Assembly: GCA_041441555.1 (NCBI GenBank)
Contig: JASDSW010000035.1
Span: 17,856-81,855, forward strand
Direction of reading: 5' to 3'
Source: Pseudaeromonas sp041441555
GTDB taxonomy: Bacteria; Pseudomonadota; Gammaproteobacteria; Enterobacterales; Aeromonadaceae
DNA: 64,000 bases
Positions 8,820-17,159 of this stretch are shown here, in pieces. How positions within the stretch are numbered: position 1 is the stretch's first letter; each line of letters opens with the position of its first letter. The notes under the pieces are model-generated. The model did not search any database. It was not told where the DNA came from and was given only the letters and a program-made list of their open reading frames with translations. A program made the translations under genes and the position numbers.

Positions 8820-9593
8820 ATGAAGTTGCTGGCCAAGAGCCTTCGTCTACTGCGGCGTGTGCCGATCCTCGGCCGAGCCATTCCCGCCCACTGGCGGCAA
8901 TTTCGACTCCGCCATCTGCTGTGGGGCGCGCTGGCTCTCTATCTGGGCTGGAATCTGTGGATCTTCACCTACATCGTCAGTCTGAACTGGATCAACCCGG
9001 ACATGACCAGCTTCATGAGCGAACAGCTCGAGCGGCTGCAGGATGACGATCCCGATGCCGAACTGCGCTATCAATGGGTCCCCTATGCCCAGATCTCGCG
9101 GCACATGAAGCGGGCGATCCTGGTGGCCGAAGACGCCAAGTTTGCCGAACATGCCGGTTTTGACTGGGCCGGCATGCAGTACGCCTGGAGCAAGAACCTC
9201 AAGAAGGGGCGGATTGTGGCGGGTGGCTCGACCATCAGCCAACAGTTGGCCAAGAATCTGTTTCTCTCCTCGAGCCGTACGCCGTGGCGCAAGGTGGAAG
9301 AGGCGCTGATCACCGTCATGCTCGAGGCGGTGCTGGATAAGGAGCGGATCTTCGAGCTCTATCTCAATGTCATCGAGTGGGGCAACGGCCTGTTTGGGGT
9401 CGAGGCGGCTGCTCGCAAATATTATCACGTTCACGCTCGTCAGTTGGGACCCGCCCAAGCCGCGCAGTTGGCGGCCATGGTCACCAATCCCCGCTACTAC
9501 CAGACCCACCGCCGTGACCGCCACCTGCAACACAAGGCGGCGGTGATCTTGCAACGGATGCGGCAGGCCGAGCTGCCGCAGACAGAGCCCTAA
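8820..9593 (+). CDS. mtgA: Monofunctional peptidoglycan glycosyltransferase MtgA
   Basis: A 257-residue inner-membrane GT51 enzyme that polymerises glycan strands from lipid II. The N-terminus has one membrane segment (about 33-53). The catalytic motif VAEDAKFAEHAGFDW carries the expected Glu (E104); GGSTISQQLAKNLFL, YLNVIEWGNGLFGVEAAARKYY and AQLAAMVTNP follow in the usual order, and no transpeptidase domain is present. The ATG at 8820 is preferred; a TTG seven codons earlier (8799) is possible and neither has a strong ribosome site. A shared hairpin separates it from convergent dsbB. Confidence 0.93.
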   Translation: MKLLAKSLRLLRRVPILGRAIPAHWRQFRLRHLLWGALALYLGWNLWIFTYIVSLNWINPDMTSFMSEQLERLQDDDPDAELRYQWVPYAQISRHMKRAILVAEDAKFAEHAGFDWAGMQYAWSKNLKKGRIVAGGSTISQQLAKNLFLSSSRTPWRKVEEALITVMLEAVLDKERIFELYLNVIEWGNGLFGVEAAARKYYHVHARQLGPAQAAQLAAMVTNPRYYQTHRRDRHLQHKAAVILQRMRQAELPQTEP

Positions 9594-9616
9594 CTCGATG
9601 AGAATGTGCGATGAAA

Positions 9617-9640
9617 AAGGCCACCGAGAAGGGTGGCCTT
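9617..9640. terminator. Bidirectional terminator between mtgA and dsbB
   Basis: A 9-bp stem AAGGCCACC/GGTGGCCTT. Read on the minus strand the stem is followed by TTTTT, giving a good terminator for dsbB; on the plus strand the tail is weak (GAAGTTTTG). Confidence 0.65.
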
Positions 9641-9665
9641 GAAGTTTTGGCGAGTAAGCTTGCCG

Positions 9666-10187
9666 TTACTGGCAGCAGCGCCCCTTGGCCAAATTACCGA
9701 TCATGATGACGAGTGCCACCGCCAGATAACAGCCGAAGATCAAGACCAACCATTGGGGCATCTCCCAACTGAGGAAGGACCACTGGCGCTCGGAGCAATC
9801 ACCCGTGGGATTGAACATCCAGGGCAGCCACTTATCCAGCGGCAGCCAGCTGGGAAATTCAGCGAACAGGCTGCAGGTGTTAAACGGGGAGGGGTTGAGC
9901 TGATAATCCACATGCTTGAGGGACAGTTGCAGGCCGCGGAATGCACTGTAGGTCCATAACAGCATGGCCGGCCAGCGCAGCCAGGGCTTTTCCGGTGCCA
10001 CCAGCGCGATCAGGGCGGCCACAAAAATGCCGACGAATGCCAACCGCTCGTAGACACACATGACACAGGGGGCCAGCCCCATGACGTGTTGGAAGAACAG
10101 CCCGCATAGTTCGAATGCCAAGGCCGATGCGGCCAACAACAGCCAGGCGGCACGTTGCCGACTGATAGTCCGGATATAGCTAATCAT
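9666..10187 (-). CDS. dsbB: Disulfide bond formation protein DsbB
   Basis: A 173-residue inner-membrane quinone reductase that reoxidises DsbA. Four membrane segments are visible. The first periplasmic pair is CVMC at C41/C44, the same positions as in E. coli; the second pair is C105 (NTC) and C131 (GDC), and R48 just after the first pair is conserved. The length matches the E. coli protein (176). It is transcribed away from fadR with about 250 bp between them. No dsbA is nearby. Confidence 0.93.
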   Translation of the reverse strand: MISYIRTISRQRAAWLLLAASALAFELCGLFFQHVMGLAPCVMCVYERLAFVGIFVAALIALVAPEKPWLRWPAMLLWTYSAFRGLQLSLKHVDYQLNPSPFNTCSLFAEFPSWLPLDKWLPWMFNPTGDCSERQWSFLSWEMPQWLVLIFGCYLAVALVIMIGNLAKGRCCQ

Positions 10188-10361
10188 GGAGTCCTCCGCT
10201 AGATAGGCCCTTGATTAGATGCTAATTCTCGGGAAAAAGGAAGGGGAAGCCTCAGCGGAGTCGTTGGGCCAAACGCGGGCGGCGGCTGGACCGAATGAAC
10301 AGAGACAGATGAAGCCTAAATGGACGGTAATTGCGGGAAAATCGAGCCTCATTTGTGACTA

Positions 10362-10378
10362 AACTGGTCACACCAGCG
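10362..10378. promoter_or_regulatory. FadR-type operator upstream of fadR
   Basis: AACTGGTCACACCAGCG contains the palindrome CTGGT-CAC-ACCAG and agrees with the E. coli FadR consensus AACTGGTCNGACCTGTT in its left half and symmetry. It lies 64 bp upstream of the fadR start, in the fadR/dsbB intergenic region, so it could mediate autoregulation. Recognised by eye only. Confidence 0.55.
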
Positions 10379-10441
10379 CTTGTTGATGGCAACGGCGCTC
10401 TGTTATCATCCCGCCTGATTTTTCCCAAATAGAGAAGATTG

Positions 10442-11158
10442 ATGGTCATCAAAGCCCAAAGCCCGGCTGGTTTTGCCGAAGAGTACATCATTGAATCGAT
10501 CTGGAATAATCGATTCCCTCCCGGCACCATCCTCCCGGCTGAGCGTGAGCTTTCAGAACTGATCGGTGTGACGCGCACGACGCTGCGCGAGGTGTTGCAG
10601 CGGTTGGCGCGGGATGGCTGGCTGACCATTCAGCATGGCAAACCGACCCGAGTGAACAATTTTTGGGAAACATCCGGGCTCAATATTCTCGAGACGCTGG
10701 CGCGGCTCGATCAGGAAAAATTTCCGCAGCTGATCGATCAGTTGCTCTCGGCACGCACCAATATCAGTGGCATCTTCCTGCGGGGTGCCGTGAAGAACAG
10801 TCCGGAGCGGGTCTTGGAGCTATTGGCTCAGGCGGATGCGTTGGGTGATGAGGCCGAAGCCTTTGCCGAATTTGATTATCAGCTCTATCACCAGTTGGCC
10901 TTTGCCTCGGGCAATCCCATCTATGCCTTGATCCTCAACGGTTTTCAAAAACTCTATACCCGGATTGGTCGCTTCTATTTTGCCAATCAACAGGCTCGTG
11001 ATTGCACTCGGGCCTTCTATCGCCAATTGGCGGCGCAAGCGCGTCATCCGGGCAAGGCGGATGCCGTCTGGTTGCTGGTTCGTCAATACGGCGCCGATTC
11101 AGGCAAGATCTGGAGCATGCTCAAAGAGTCGATGTCCGCCAATCTGGACGAGATCTGA
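10442..11158 (+). CDS. fadR: Fatty acid metabolism regulator FadR
   Basis: A 238-residue GntR-family regulator with an N-terminal winged helix (AEEYIIESIWNNRFPPGTILPAERELSE, TRTTLREVLQRLARDGW) and an all-helical acyl-CoA-binding C-terminal domain. Length and sequence match E. coli FadR (239). It represses fatty acid degradation genes and activates synthesis genes, with long-chain acyl-CoA as the releasing ligand. I chose the ATG at 10442, with AGAGAAG upstream. A FadR-like operator lies 64 bp upstream. Its typical target fadD is also in this window (31.5 kb), but I see no operator there. Confidence 0.93.
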   Translation: MVIKAQSPAGFAEEYIIESIWNNRFPPGTILPAERELSELIGVTRTTLREVLQRLARDGWLTIQHGKPTRVNNFWETSGLNILETLARLDQEKFPQLIDQLLSARTNISGIFLRGAVKNSPERVLELLAQADALGDEAEAFAEFDYQLYHQLAFASGNPIYALILNGFQKLYTRIGRFYFANQQARDCTRAFYRQLAAQARHPGKADAVWLLVRQYGADSGKIWSMLKESMSANLDEI

Positions 11159-11205
11159 CGGCGCACGCTCTCGCTCACACCCTGAGCGAGGCAGGGGAGA
11201 GATGG

Positions 11206-11814
11206 TTGAATTACCTGGCGCATGTGTTTCTGGCTGGACCTCGGGTGACGGATCAGGTCGGAGGCTTGCTCGGTGATTTTGTCAAAGGCCCCCTGCCGGC
11301 CGGTCTGCCGCCTGACTTGGCGGCGGGCGTTGAGCTGCACCGCTTCATCGACTCGTTTACCGATCGTCATCCGATTTTTCGTCAGAGCCAGCAACGACTC
11401 AGTGCCTCTTGCCGCCGCTTCTCCGGCATCATGATCGATCTGCTCTATGACCACTTCCTGGCCCGCCATTGGTCCCACTTCAGCGATGTGCCGCTGCTGC
11501 GTTTTACCCATGATTTCTATGCCGCACTGGACCAGTTTCAACCGTGGTTACCGGATGCGCTGCGCGCCATCCAGGGGCGCATGCGGGAGCGAAACTGGCT
11601 GGCGGCTTATGCGGAGTTGAGCGTGGTGGGACGGGCGCTCGATCAGATAGGGCAGCACCGGCTGCGCCGCCCCAACCCCTTGGTGGGCTCGCTTCAGGAG
11701 TTGGAGTCCCACTATGCCGATCTGGAGCGAGACTTCTGGACTTTCATGCCGGATATCCAGCAGCAATCGGTTCTGTGGCGCCAGCGTCATCCAACCGTGT
11801 CTTGGCCCGTCTGA
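11206..11814 (+). CDS. acpH: Acyl carrier protein phosphodiesterase AcpH
   Basis: A 202-residue protein that aligns along its length with E. coli AcpH: MNYLAHVFLA, GLLGDFVKG, GVELHRFIDSFTD, RFSGIMIDLLYDHFLARHWSHF, and a C-terminal SHYADLERDFWTFMP. The HD-like histidines and aspartates (HRFID, DLLYDHF) fit the phosphodiesterase that removes 4'-phosphopantetheine from ACP. The likely start is the TTG at 11206, with AGGGGAG upstream, because the similarity begins there; no in-frame ATG fits. Its stop shares one base with the next gene's start. Confidence 0.87.
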   Translation: MNYLAHVFLAGPRVTDQVGGLLGDFVKGPLPAGLPPDLAAGVELHRFIDSFTDRHPIFRQSQQRLSASCRRFSGIMIDLLYDHFLARHWSHFSDVPLLRFTHDFYAALDQFQPWLPDALRAIQGRMRERNWLAAYAELSVVGRALDQIGQHRLRRPNPLVGSLQELESHYADLERDFWTFMPDIQQQSVLWRQRHPTVSWPV

Positions 11815-12776
11815 TGTCAGCCTCCACACCCCTCAGCGAACCAATCTGCAACGAGGCCAGCGATCGTCTGCCTCGGCCGCGCCGGCGTTCGGGCTGGATA
11901 CCGCTGCATTACGGGCTGATCGGTCTGTTGCATGCCGGGGCTGTCCTCCTGTTTGTTTGGCTCGCCAACCACCCCGGCTCTGTGTTGAACACCGGCCTGG
12001 CCTTGGCCCAGGGCGCCGCCACGCCGGTGCGGGCGACCCTGCTATCGGCTCAGTGGCTGGCGATGCAGCGCCATGGCCGGCAAAAGACTCAGCCTGCGGC
12101 CAATCCTGCGCATGAGACCTCCTTCGTCGCCGCAAAGCCCTCTGCGCTGCAGGATGTTCCTCCGGCTCAAATAGCCGCCGCATCGGCTTCGCCTCAGCGG
12201 CGTCCAGCGCTCCCTAAACGGCGCACGCCGCAGCCGGCTATACGCCAAACACATCCTATCCGGACTCAGTCTCCTGTTTTGGCTCCGGCCAAGCCGCGAA
12301 CGGCCCCATCGAACAGTCCACGGCGGAGTGATTCACCGCCAGAGCGAGCGTCAGCATCTGCGCCCGAGGCAACTATTCACGCCTTGGCATCCTCTGCGGG
12401 TTCGCCGTCGATGGCGGCGCAATCTGCAGCAACCGGTGACTCTGCTGTTCCGGTTGGGGTTAAAGCTGCGACGGCCATGCCTATCGGGGGCCCCATCATC
12501 ACCCAGGCGCATTATCGGCAGCCGCCACAACCGGAAGACTATCCACCTCTGGCCCGCCGCCGGGGTTGGCAGGGAGCTGTGCTGATCGAGGTCTGGCTGG
12601 ATGCCGATGGCGAGCAGCTCAAGCGGCAAATTCTGCAAAGCTCGGGTCACGCCGTCTTGGATCAGGCGGCGTTGCGCTCGGTCGCCCGCAACCAATTTGC
12701 CCCTTACACCATCGATGGCATTGGCCAACCGGCGCGTCTGCATCTGCCGGTGATCTTCTCTCTGAGCGCGCCTTGA
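11814..12776 (+). CDS. TonB-like energy transducer protein
   Basis: A 320-residue protein with the plan of TonB: a short cytoplasmic N-terminus, one membrane segment (about 36-55, LIGLLHAGAVLLFVWLA), a long Pro/Ala/Ser/Arg-rich periplasmic spacer (about 75-230), and a C-terminal TonB domain of about 85 residues (YPPLARRRGWQGAVLIEVWLD, SSGHAVLDQAALRSV). TonB proteins pass proton-motive energy from ExbB-ExbD to outer membrane receptors. No exbB, exbD or receptor gene is nearby, so it is an orphan. The start ATG shares its A with the acpH stop. The spacer is rich in Arg rather than the usual Glu-Pro/Lys-Pro repeats. Confidence 0.78.
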   Translation: MSASTPLSEPICNEASDRLPRPRRRSGWIPLHYGLIGLLHAGAVLLFVWLANHPGSVLNTGLALAQGAATPVRATLLSAQWLAMQRHGRQKTQPAANPAHETSFVAAKPSALQDVPPAQIAAASASPQRRPALPKRRTPQPAIRQTHPIRTQSPVLAPAKPRTAPSNSPRRSDSPPERASASAPEATIHALASSAGSPSMAAQSAATGDSAVPVGVKAATAMPIGGPIITQAHYRQPPQPEDYPPLARRRGWQGAVLIEVWLDADGEQLKRQILQSSGHAVLDQAALRSVARNQFAPYTIDGIGQPARLHLPVIFSLSAP

Positions 12777-12930
12777 ACCACGGACTTTCCCGGCAAACGA
12801 GCGATTGAGTCCTTGATCTGTGCCGCATCGCCCATTTGTTTTTCCAACCGGCTGATACCCTTGCAATCGTTGAGGGAGCTCATGGTGGAGCATCTTCTTG
12901 GCATCAATCTCCGGAACAGGGAGTCTGCAG

Positions 12931-14592
12931 ATGAGCGATGTTGCACTGTCAACCAGCTTGCTGGCCTTGGTCGCCGTGTTGGGACTGTGGATTGGCAACT
13001 GGCGTATCTATGGTGTTGGATTGGGGATCGGCGGCGTGTTGTTCGGCGGCATTGCCGTGGGCCACTTCGTCGGTTATTTCGGTGGCCAACTGGATATGCA
13101 CACCCTGCATTTTATCCAAGAGTTTGGCTTGATCCTGTTTGTCTACACCATTGGGATCCAGGTCGGCCCAGGCTTTTTTGCTTCGCTGCGCACCTCGGGG
13201 CTCAAATTAAATCTGTTTGCCGCCTTGCTGGTTCTGCTGGGTTTCATCGTCGCGTTTTTAATCCACAAACTGTTCGGTGTCCCGCTGCCGGTCATTCTCG
13301 GCACCTACTCGGGTGCCGTGACCAATACCCCCTCCTTGGGGGCTGGTCAGCAGATATTGAGTGAGCTGGGAGCTCAACCGAGTGAGATGGGTATCATGGG
13401 GATGGGCTATGCCGTCGCCTACCCATTCGGGATCTGCGGCATCCTGCTGACCATGTGGTTGGTTCGTCTGGTTTTCAAGATCAATGTCGAACGTGAAGCA
13501 AGGCACTTTGAGCAGCAGAGCGGCCATCAGAAGCGCAACCTGCAGACCATCAATCTGGCGGTGCGTAATCCTAATCTGGATGGGCTGATGTTGCAGGAGA
13601 TCCCCAGTCTGGATGATGGGCAGGTGATCTGTTCACGCCTGAAACGGGGCGAAGCCCTGATGGTGCCCCATGCGACGACCCGGATCCAACTCGATGATCT
13701 GGTTCATCTGGTCGGTGAGCCTGAAGCCTTGAAACGAGTGAAATTGGTGATTGGTGAGGAGGTGGAGACCTCATTATCGACCCAAGGCACCGATCTACGC
13801 GTGGTGCGCGTGGTGGTCACCAATGAGCAGGTGTTGAGCAAGAGTCTGTTAGAGCTCGATCTCAAGGTGAAATACGACGTGGTGGTCTCCCGATTAAACC
13901 GTGCCGGGGTTGAGTTGGTGCCGGGTAATCATTCGACGCTGCAGTTTGGTGACATTCTGAATTTGGTAGGACGTCCTGAGGCCATTGAAGCCGTGGCCAG
14001 CCTGGTGGGTAATGCCCAACAGAAACTGCAGCAGGTGCAGATGTTGCCGGTATTCATCGGGATTGGTTTGGGCGTGGTTCTGGGCTCCATCCCGTTTTAC
14101 ATTCCGGGATTTCCGGCAGCACTGAAGTTGGGGCTGGCCGGCGGCCCTCTGGTGGTGGCGCTGATCTTGTCGCGTATCGGCAGCATCGGACCGCTCTACT
14201 GGTTCATGCCTCCGAGTGCCAACCTGGCGTTACGGGAGTTAGGGATTGTCCTGTTCCTGGCGGTGGTGGGTCTCAAGGCCGGGGGCAACTTCGTCGAAAC
14301 CCTGGTGCAGGGGGAAGGGGTGTTGTGGATGGCGTTTGGCGTCGCCATCACGCTGATCCCGCTGTGCACCGTGGCGGTGTTGGCGCGGTGGCTGGCCCAA
14401 ATCAACTATCTCACCCTGTGCGGTCTGCTGGCGGGCTCCATGACGGATCCGCCGGCGCTGGCGTTTGCCAACAACCTGCACCCGACCAGTGAAGCCTCTT
14501 CGCTGGCTTACGCCACCGTCTATCCGCTGGTGATGTTCTTGCGGATCCTCTCACCGCAACTGTTGGCCATTCTGCTCTGGGTGGGCTCTTAG
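12931..14592 (+). CDS. yidE: YidE-type putative transport protein (AspT/YidE/YbjL family)
   Basis: A 553-residue inner-membrane protein, the same length as E. coli YidE and very similar throughout. Two multi-pass membrane halves (about 1-185 and 375-553) each carry the family repeat (FGLILFVYTIGIQVGP; LGIVLFLAVVGLKAGG). Two TrkA-C (RCK-C) domains sit between them (about 195-365; GDILNLVGRP). The signatures SGAVTNTP and GSMTDPPALAFANN are present. The family includes the aspartate:alanine exchanger AspT, but the substrate of YidE is not known. The start ATG at 12931 matches the E. coli N-terminus (MSD.AL); the frame is open 11 codons upstream. Confidence 0.9.
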   Translation: MSDVALSTSLLALVAVLGLWIGNWRIYGVGLGIGGVLFGGIAVGHFVGYFGGQLDMHTLHFIQEFGLILFVYTIGIQVGPGFFASLRTSGLKLNLFAALLVLLGFIVAFLIHKLFGVPLPVILGTYSGAVTNTPSLGAGQQILSELGAQPSEMGIMGMGYAVAYPFGICGILLTMWLVRLVFKINVEREARHFEQQSGHQKRNLQTINLAVRNPNLDGLMLQEIPSLDDGQVICSRLKRGEALMVPHATTRIQLDDLVHLVGEPEALKRVKLVIGEEVETSLSTQGTDLRVVRVVVTNEQVLSKSLLELDLKVKYDVVVSRLNRAGVELVPGNHSTLQFGDILNLVGRPEAIEAVASLVGNAQQKLQQVQMLPVFIGIGLGVVLGSIPFYIPGFPAALKLGLAGGPLVVALILSRIGSIGPLYWFMPPSANLALRELGIVLFLAVVGLKAGGNFVETLVQGEGVLWMAFGVAITLIPLCTVAVLARWLAQINYLTLCGLLAGSMTDPPALAFANNLHPTSEASSLAYATVYPLVMFLRILSPQLLAILLWVGS

Positions 14593-14624
14593 GGGGAGTC
14601 GTCAGTCCAGAGTGTTCATCATCG

Positions 14625-14640
14625 GGGGGCTGAGGCCCCC
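14625..14640. terminator. Hairpin between convergent yidE and secretin-N-like gene
   Basis: A GGGGGC/GCCCCC stem with loop TGAG lies between two convergent stops. The tail TGATTAATT is only partly T-rich, so this is a candidate. Confidence 0.5.
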
Positions 14641-14643
14641 TGA

Positions 14644-15432
14644 TTAATTCAGAAGATCAACCTTGAGCCAGACTTGCTGCTGGCGGGAGCCTTGAGCCGA
14701 TGCTGTTCCGGACAAACCACTTTGCTGCTGAGTCGACGAGATGTTTGAGCCGCCCAGGGATAGCCATTGACCGAGGCGGCCGCTGACGGTGGTACTCAGC
14801 GACGACTGTTCAATGGTGCCGCCGCTCATCTGCTGCTGGAGCGGGGATATGGTCAGAAATACCTGGTCGCCATTGACTCTGGGCTGCGCGGTAAAGCCGG
14901 TACCAATATCGACGTATTGAACCGAGTCGTTGATGCTGACCCGTCCTTGATCGCGCCAGACCTGCCGCATGGCAATGGGAAGCGATTGCCCCAGATAAAT
15001 CTGCGCCGCGCTGCCTTCCACCGTTTGTACCTGCTGAGTCGTCTGCTGGTTGCCACTGCGCTCACCTTGTCGGATCACCGCATTGAGGTCTACCTGAGAC
15101 TGTTTGCCCAGCCGAATATTACCGTGCTGAATATGCATATCCTGACCCTGCTGGCTGGAATCGTTGCCTTGGCGCACCGAGATCAGCAAGCGCCGCAATG
15201 GTTGATCCAGTGCCTGCAGCACCCGTTGCAACTCGGCCAGGTTTTTCGGTGTGGTGCGAACAAAGAGCTGGTTCCCGGCGCCGACGATCGAACCACCGGG
15301 ACTCACCAGCGGTTCGAGTGTGGGCAGCACCTGCTCCGGCAAGCGATGATGCAGCGGTAGAATGACGATCTCTTCAGCAAAGACCGTGAAGGAACACAGC
15401 AGCAGTAACAGCACTCGTAGGGTCAACATCAT
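14644..15432 (-). CDS. Secreted secretin-N-domain-like protein
   Basis: A 262-residue protein with a signal peptide (about 1-20, ending FTVFA-EE). Residues about 21-85 (ILPLHHRLPEQVLPTLEPLVSPGGSIV, NLAELQRVLQALDQPLRRLLISV) match the short N-domain that begins secretins of type II/III secretion and type IV pili. The rest is a Gln/Ser-rich beta-strand region (QSLPIAMRQVWRDQGR, TGFTAQPRVNGDQVFLTISP) resembling the part before a secretin gate, but the membrane-spanning gate region is missing. It is an orphan with no secretion genes around it. Automatic annotation often calls such proteins NolW-like or type II/III secretion protein. The biological role is unknown. Confidence 0.65.
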   Translation of the reverse strand: MMLTLRVLLLLLCSFTVFAEEIVILPLHHRLPEQVLPTLEPLVSPGGSIVGAGNQLFVRTTPKNLAELQRVLQALDQPLRRLLISVRQGNDSSQQGQDMHIQHGNIRLGKQSQVDLNAVIRQGERSGNQQTTQQVQTVEGSAAQIYLGQSLPIAMRQVWRDQGRVSINDSVQYVDIGTGFTAQPRVNGDQVFLTISPLQQQMSGGTIEQSSLSTTVSGRLGQWLSLGGSNISSTQQQSGLSGTASAQGSRQQQVWLKVDLLN

Positions 15433-15616
15433 GATTTCTATTCCAGCCCAGCAGATCCAGAAGGTGATGATCAGAGTCTACCACGATGAGCGGTCACCGG
15501 CGGCGGTGACTAGCCAACAGAAACAGCGGTCGATAAATTGTGATCATGGCGGCGCGTTCCAGAACAAAATCCTCCTATGCTTAGGGCTAAGCATGTGGCT
15601 GATAGGGGGAAAGACC

Positions 15617-15811
15617 ATGGATCTAAGTTCATATCTGCGCATGGATGCCAATATCTTGCTCGGAATCATCAATGAGAAGTTGCGGTTGGAGTGTTCATCC
15701 TTGGATGAGCTGCTGGCCACTTTCAATTTTGACCGCCAACAACTGGCCGAACGGATGAACGAAATCGGTTACCACTATGATCCGGTGAGTAATCAGTTCC
15801 GGGCCAACTGA
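15617..15811 (+). CDS. Small DUF4250-like protein
   Basis: A 64-residue protein starting MDLSSYLRMDANILLG. It resembles the DUF4250 family, about 60 residues with an N-terminal MDPNILL-type motif and a C-terminal GYHYD motif (here EIGYHYDPVSNQF). The middle (SSLDELLATFNFDRQQLAERM) looks like a helix-turn-helix-like fold, but no function is established. I chose the ATG at 15617 because GGGGGA lies about six bases upstream; the frame is open further upstream without similarity. A strong terminator follows, so it is probably a one-gene transcript. Confidence 0.65.
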   Translation: MDLSSYLRMDANILLGIINEKLRLECSSLDELLATFNFDRQQLAERMNEIGYHYDPVSNQFRAN

Positions 15812-15844
15812 CGCAAGAGACGCAAGAAGAGACACGAAAGCAAG

Positions 15845-15870
15845 ATGAGCGCTGCGGCGCTCATTTTTTA
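15845..15870 (+). terminator. Rho-independent terminator after the DUF4250-like gene
   Basis: An 8-bp stem ATGAGCGC/GCGCTCAT with loop TGCG, followed by TTTTTTA. Confidence 0.85.
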
Positions 15871-16060
15871 TCCTGAGTAATCACTGGAGCTGCACCTTTT
15901 GCCCGTGCGGGCGTCTCTTTCCCCAAGGCTTCGTTCAGCAACCTGTTAGAAATGCTGTGGGTCGGCCATCAACATTGACTTTCATATGAAGGCTATGAAC
16001 AATTGATGAAATGATAGCAGCCGCTGATCTGGGGCATTTTGACGCGGCTAGGGAGGTCCT

Positions 16061-16501
16061 ATGGACGTCAAAGAGGTGGTGTTGGCCTTTTGGCACAGCA
16101 TGGATATGAATGATTTCTTTGGTGCCAGCGAGTGGTTGAGCGATGACTTCGAGTGTGTCTGGCCACAGTCTGGTGAGGTGGTGCAGGGGGCTTGGAATTA
16201 CGCGATGATTAACATCCATTACCCGTCATTTGCGCCATGGCAGTTCAAGGTGGAAAACTTGCTGGTTCAGGGCAATCAGGTCGTGTCGAATGTCTTCATC
16301 AGCGATGGCATCCAGCAGGCGCGTGCCATCACCTTCAGCACGGTGGAAGATGGCAAAATTGTCAGACAACAAGAGTATTGGCCCGAAAGTTTCGCCGCTC
16401 CGCAATGGCGTACCCCCTGGGTCGCTCGTTCCGAAGAGCCGGAGGCTGAAACGTTAGCTCCAATTGAACGTAAACAGTGTATTGGCTCTGACTACTATTG
16501 A
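16061..16501 (+). CDS. NTF2-like (SnoaL-type) protein, unknown function
   Basis: A 146-residue protein with the plan of the nuclear transport factor 2-like superfamily: an N-terminal helix (VKEVVLAFWHSMDMNDFFGASEWLSDDFECVWP), central strands, and the strand pair VSNVFISDG and ITFSTVEDGKIVRQQEYWPE that ends most SnoaL-type members. Members include small hydrolases, isomerases and ligand-binding subunits, so the activity cannot be deduced. GGGAGG lies eight bases upstream of the start. No pathway genes are adjacent. Confidence 0.65.
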   Translation: MDVKEVVLAFWHSMDMNDFFGASEWLSDDFECVWPQSGEVVQGAWNYAMINIHYPSFAPWQFKVENLLVQGNQVVSNVFISDGIQQARAITFSTVEDGKIVRQQEYWPESFAAPQWRTPWVARSEEPEAETLAPIERKQCIGSDYY

Positions 16502-16520
16502 GATTAACTCGCCCCAGCAC

Positions 16521-16542
16521 AAGCTTCCGGTTACGGGAGCTT
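16521..16542 (+). terminator. Candidate terminator after NTF2-like gene
   Basis: An 8-bp stem AAGCTTCC/GGGAGCTT (one G-T pair) with loop GGTTAC, followed by CTTGTTGG and, further on, a T run. Confidence 0.5.
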
Positions 16543-16607
16543 CTTGTTGGATGATTTTTAACGTAATAAATGGAATTGCGAGGTTTGGTAACCCAAGATG
16601 GATGGCA

Positions 16608-17159
16608 TCAAGAGCGGCGTTCGGCTCCAAGAATTTCCAACCGCACCAGGGGCATGGGTTCTTGGCGAGGGCAGGGGAGCCAGATGGTACGAAATGTTCG
16701 GGTTTGATCCTGTCGGAGGTAACTCTCCGGCAACCGATACTCGGCCTGCCAGAAAGGAGTCTCCTGCTGGCTGAGCTGAGCACCTTGGGCTGAGTAGAAG
16801 GTGAGGCGCCCCTGAACTCGAACCACGCTGCCGGAGGCCAGATTAGTCACCTCCACCGTCAACCCCAGTTGATCGCCCTCGCGCACCTGCTGGAGCAGAT
16901 GCACCTTCACCCCGGAGGCGGCGGCCGTATGCAGCAGGGCCGGATCGGCCAGCACCTGGGCGCCTAATTGCGTCACATCCCCTCGGCTTTGTGGCTGCGT
17001 TGGCTTGGCGGCCGAGGCTTCGAGTACGTAGTGCCAGGTAAAGTCATCTTCGATCTGGATGAGACGGCCATCGGGCAGAGGAGTCTGTGCCAGGGGGGCT
17101 GCTTGTCCCAGAGTCGAAAATAGCGATGCTGCCAGCAGAAGATAGGGTTTATTTTTCAT
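16608..17159 (-). CDS. DUF3157-like exported protein
   Basis: A 183-residue protein with a signal peptide (about 1-20, LLLAASLFSTLGQA-AP). It then has LPDGRLIQIEDDFTWHYV, the hallmark of the DUF3157 family seen in vibrios and relatives, and a C-terminal half of beta strands (VKVHLLQQVREGDQLGLTVEVTNLASGSVV, ESYLRQDQTRTFRTIWL) that looks like an immunoglobulin-like fold. Function unknown. I chose the ATG at 17159 because the signal peptide begins there; the frame is open upstream but lacks family similarity and runs toward the thiamine leader. It is divergent from thiC. Confidence 0.7.
   Translation of the reverse strand: MKNKPYLLLAASLFSTLGQAAPLAQTPLPDGRLIQIEDDFTWHYVLEASAAKPTQPQSRGDVTQLGAQVLADPALLHTAAASGVKVHLLQQVREGDQLGLTVEVTNLASGSVVRVQGRLTFYSAQGAQLSQQETPFWQAEYRLPESYLRQDQTRTFRTIWLPCPRQEPMPLVRLEILGAERRS

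Noticed and set aside
12777..12930. Antisense reading frame in the gap before yidE with coding-like residues (ISRLEKQMGDAAQIKDSIARL)
   Set aside because: It runs on into the antisense of the TonB-like gene, has no clear ribosome site and no family I recognise. It could be a remnant of a small gene, but this cannot be supported.
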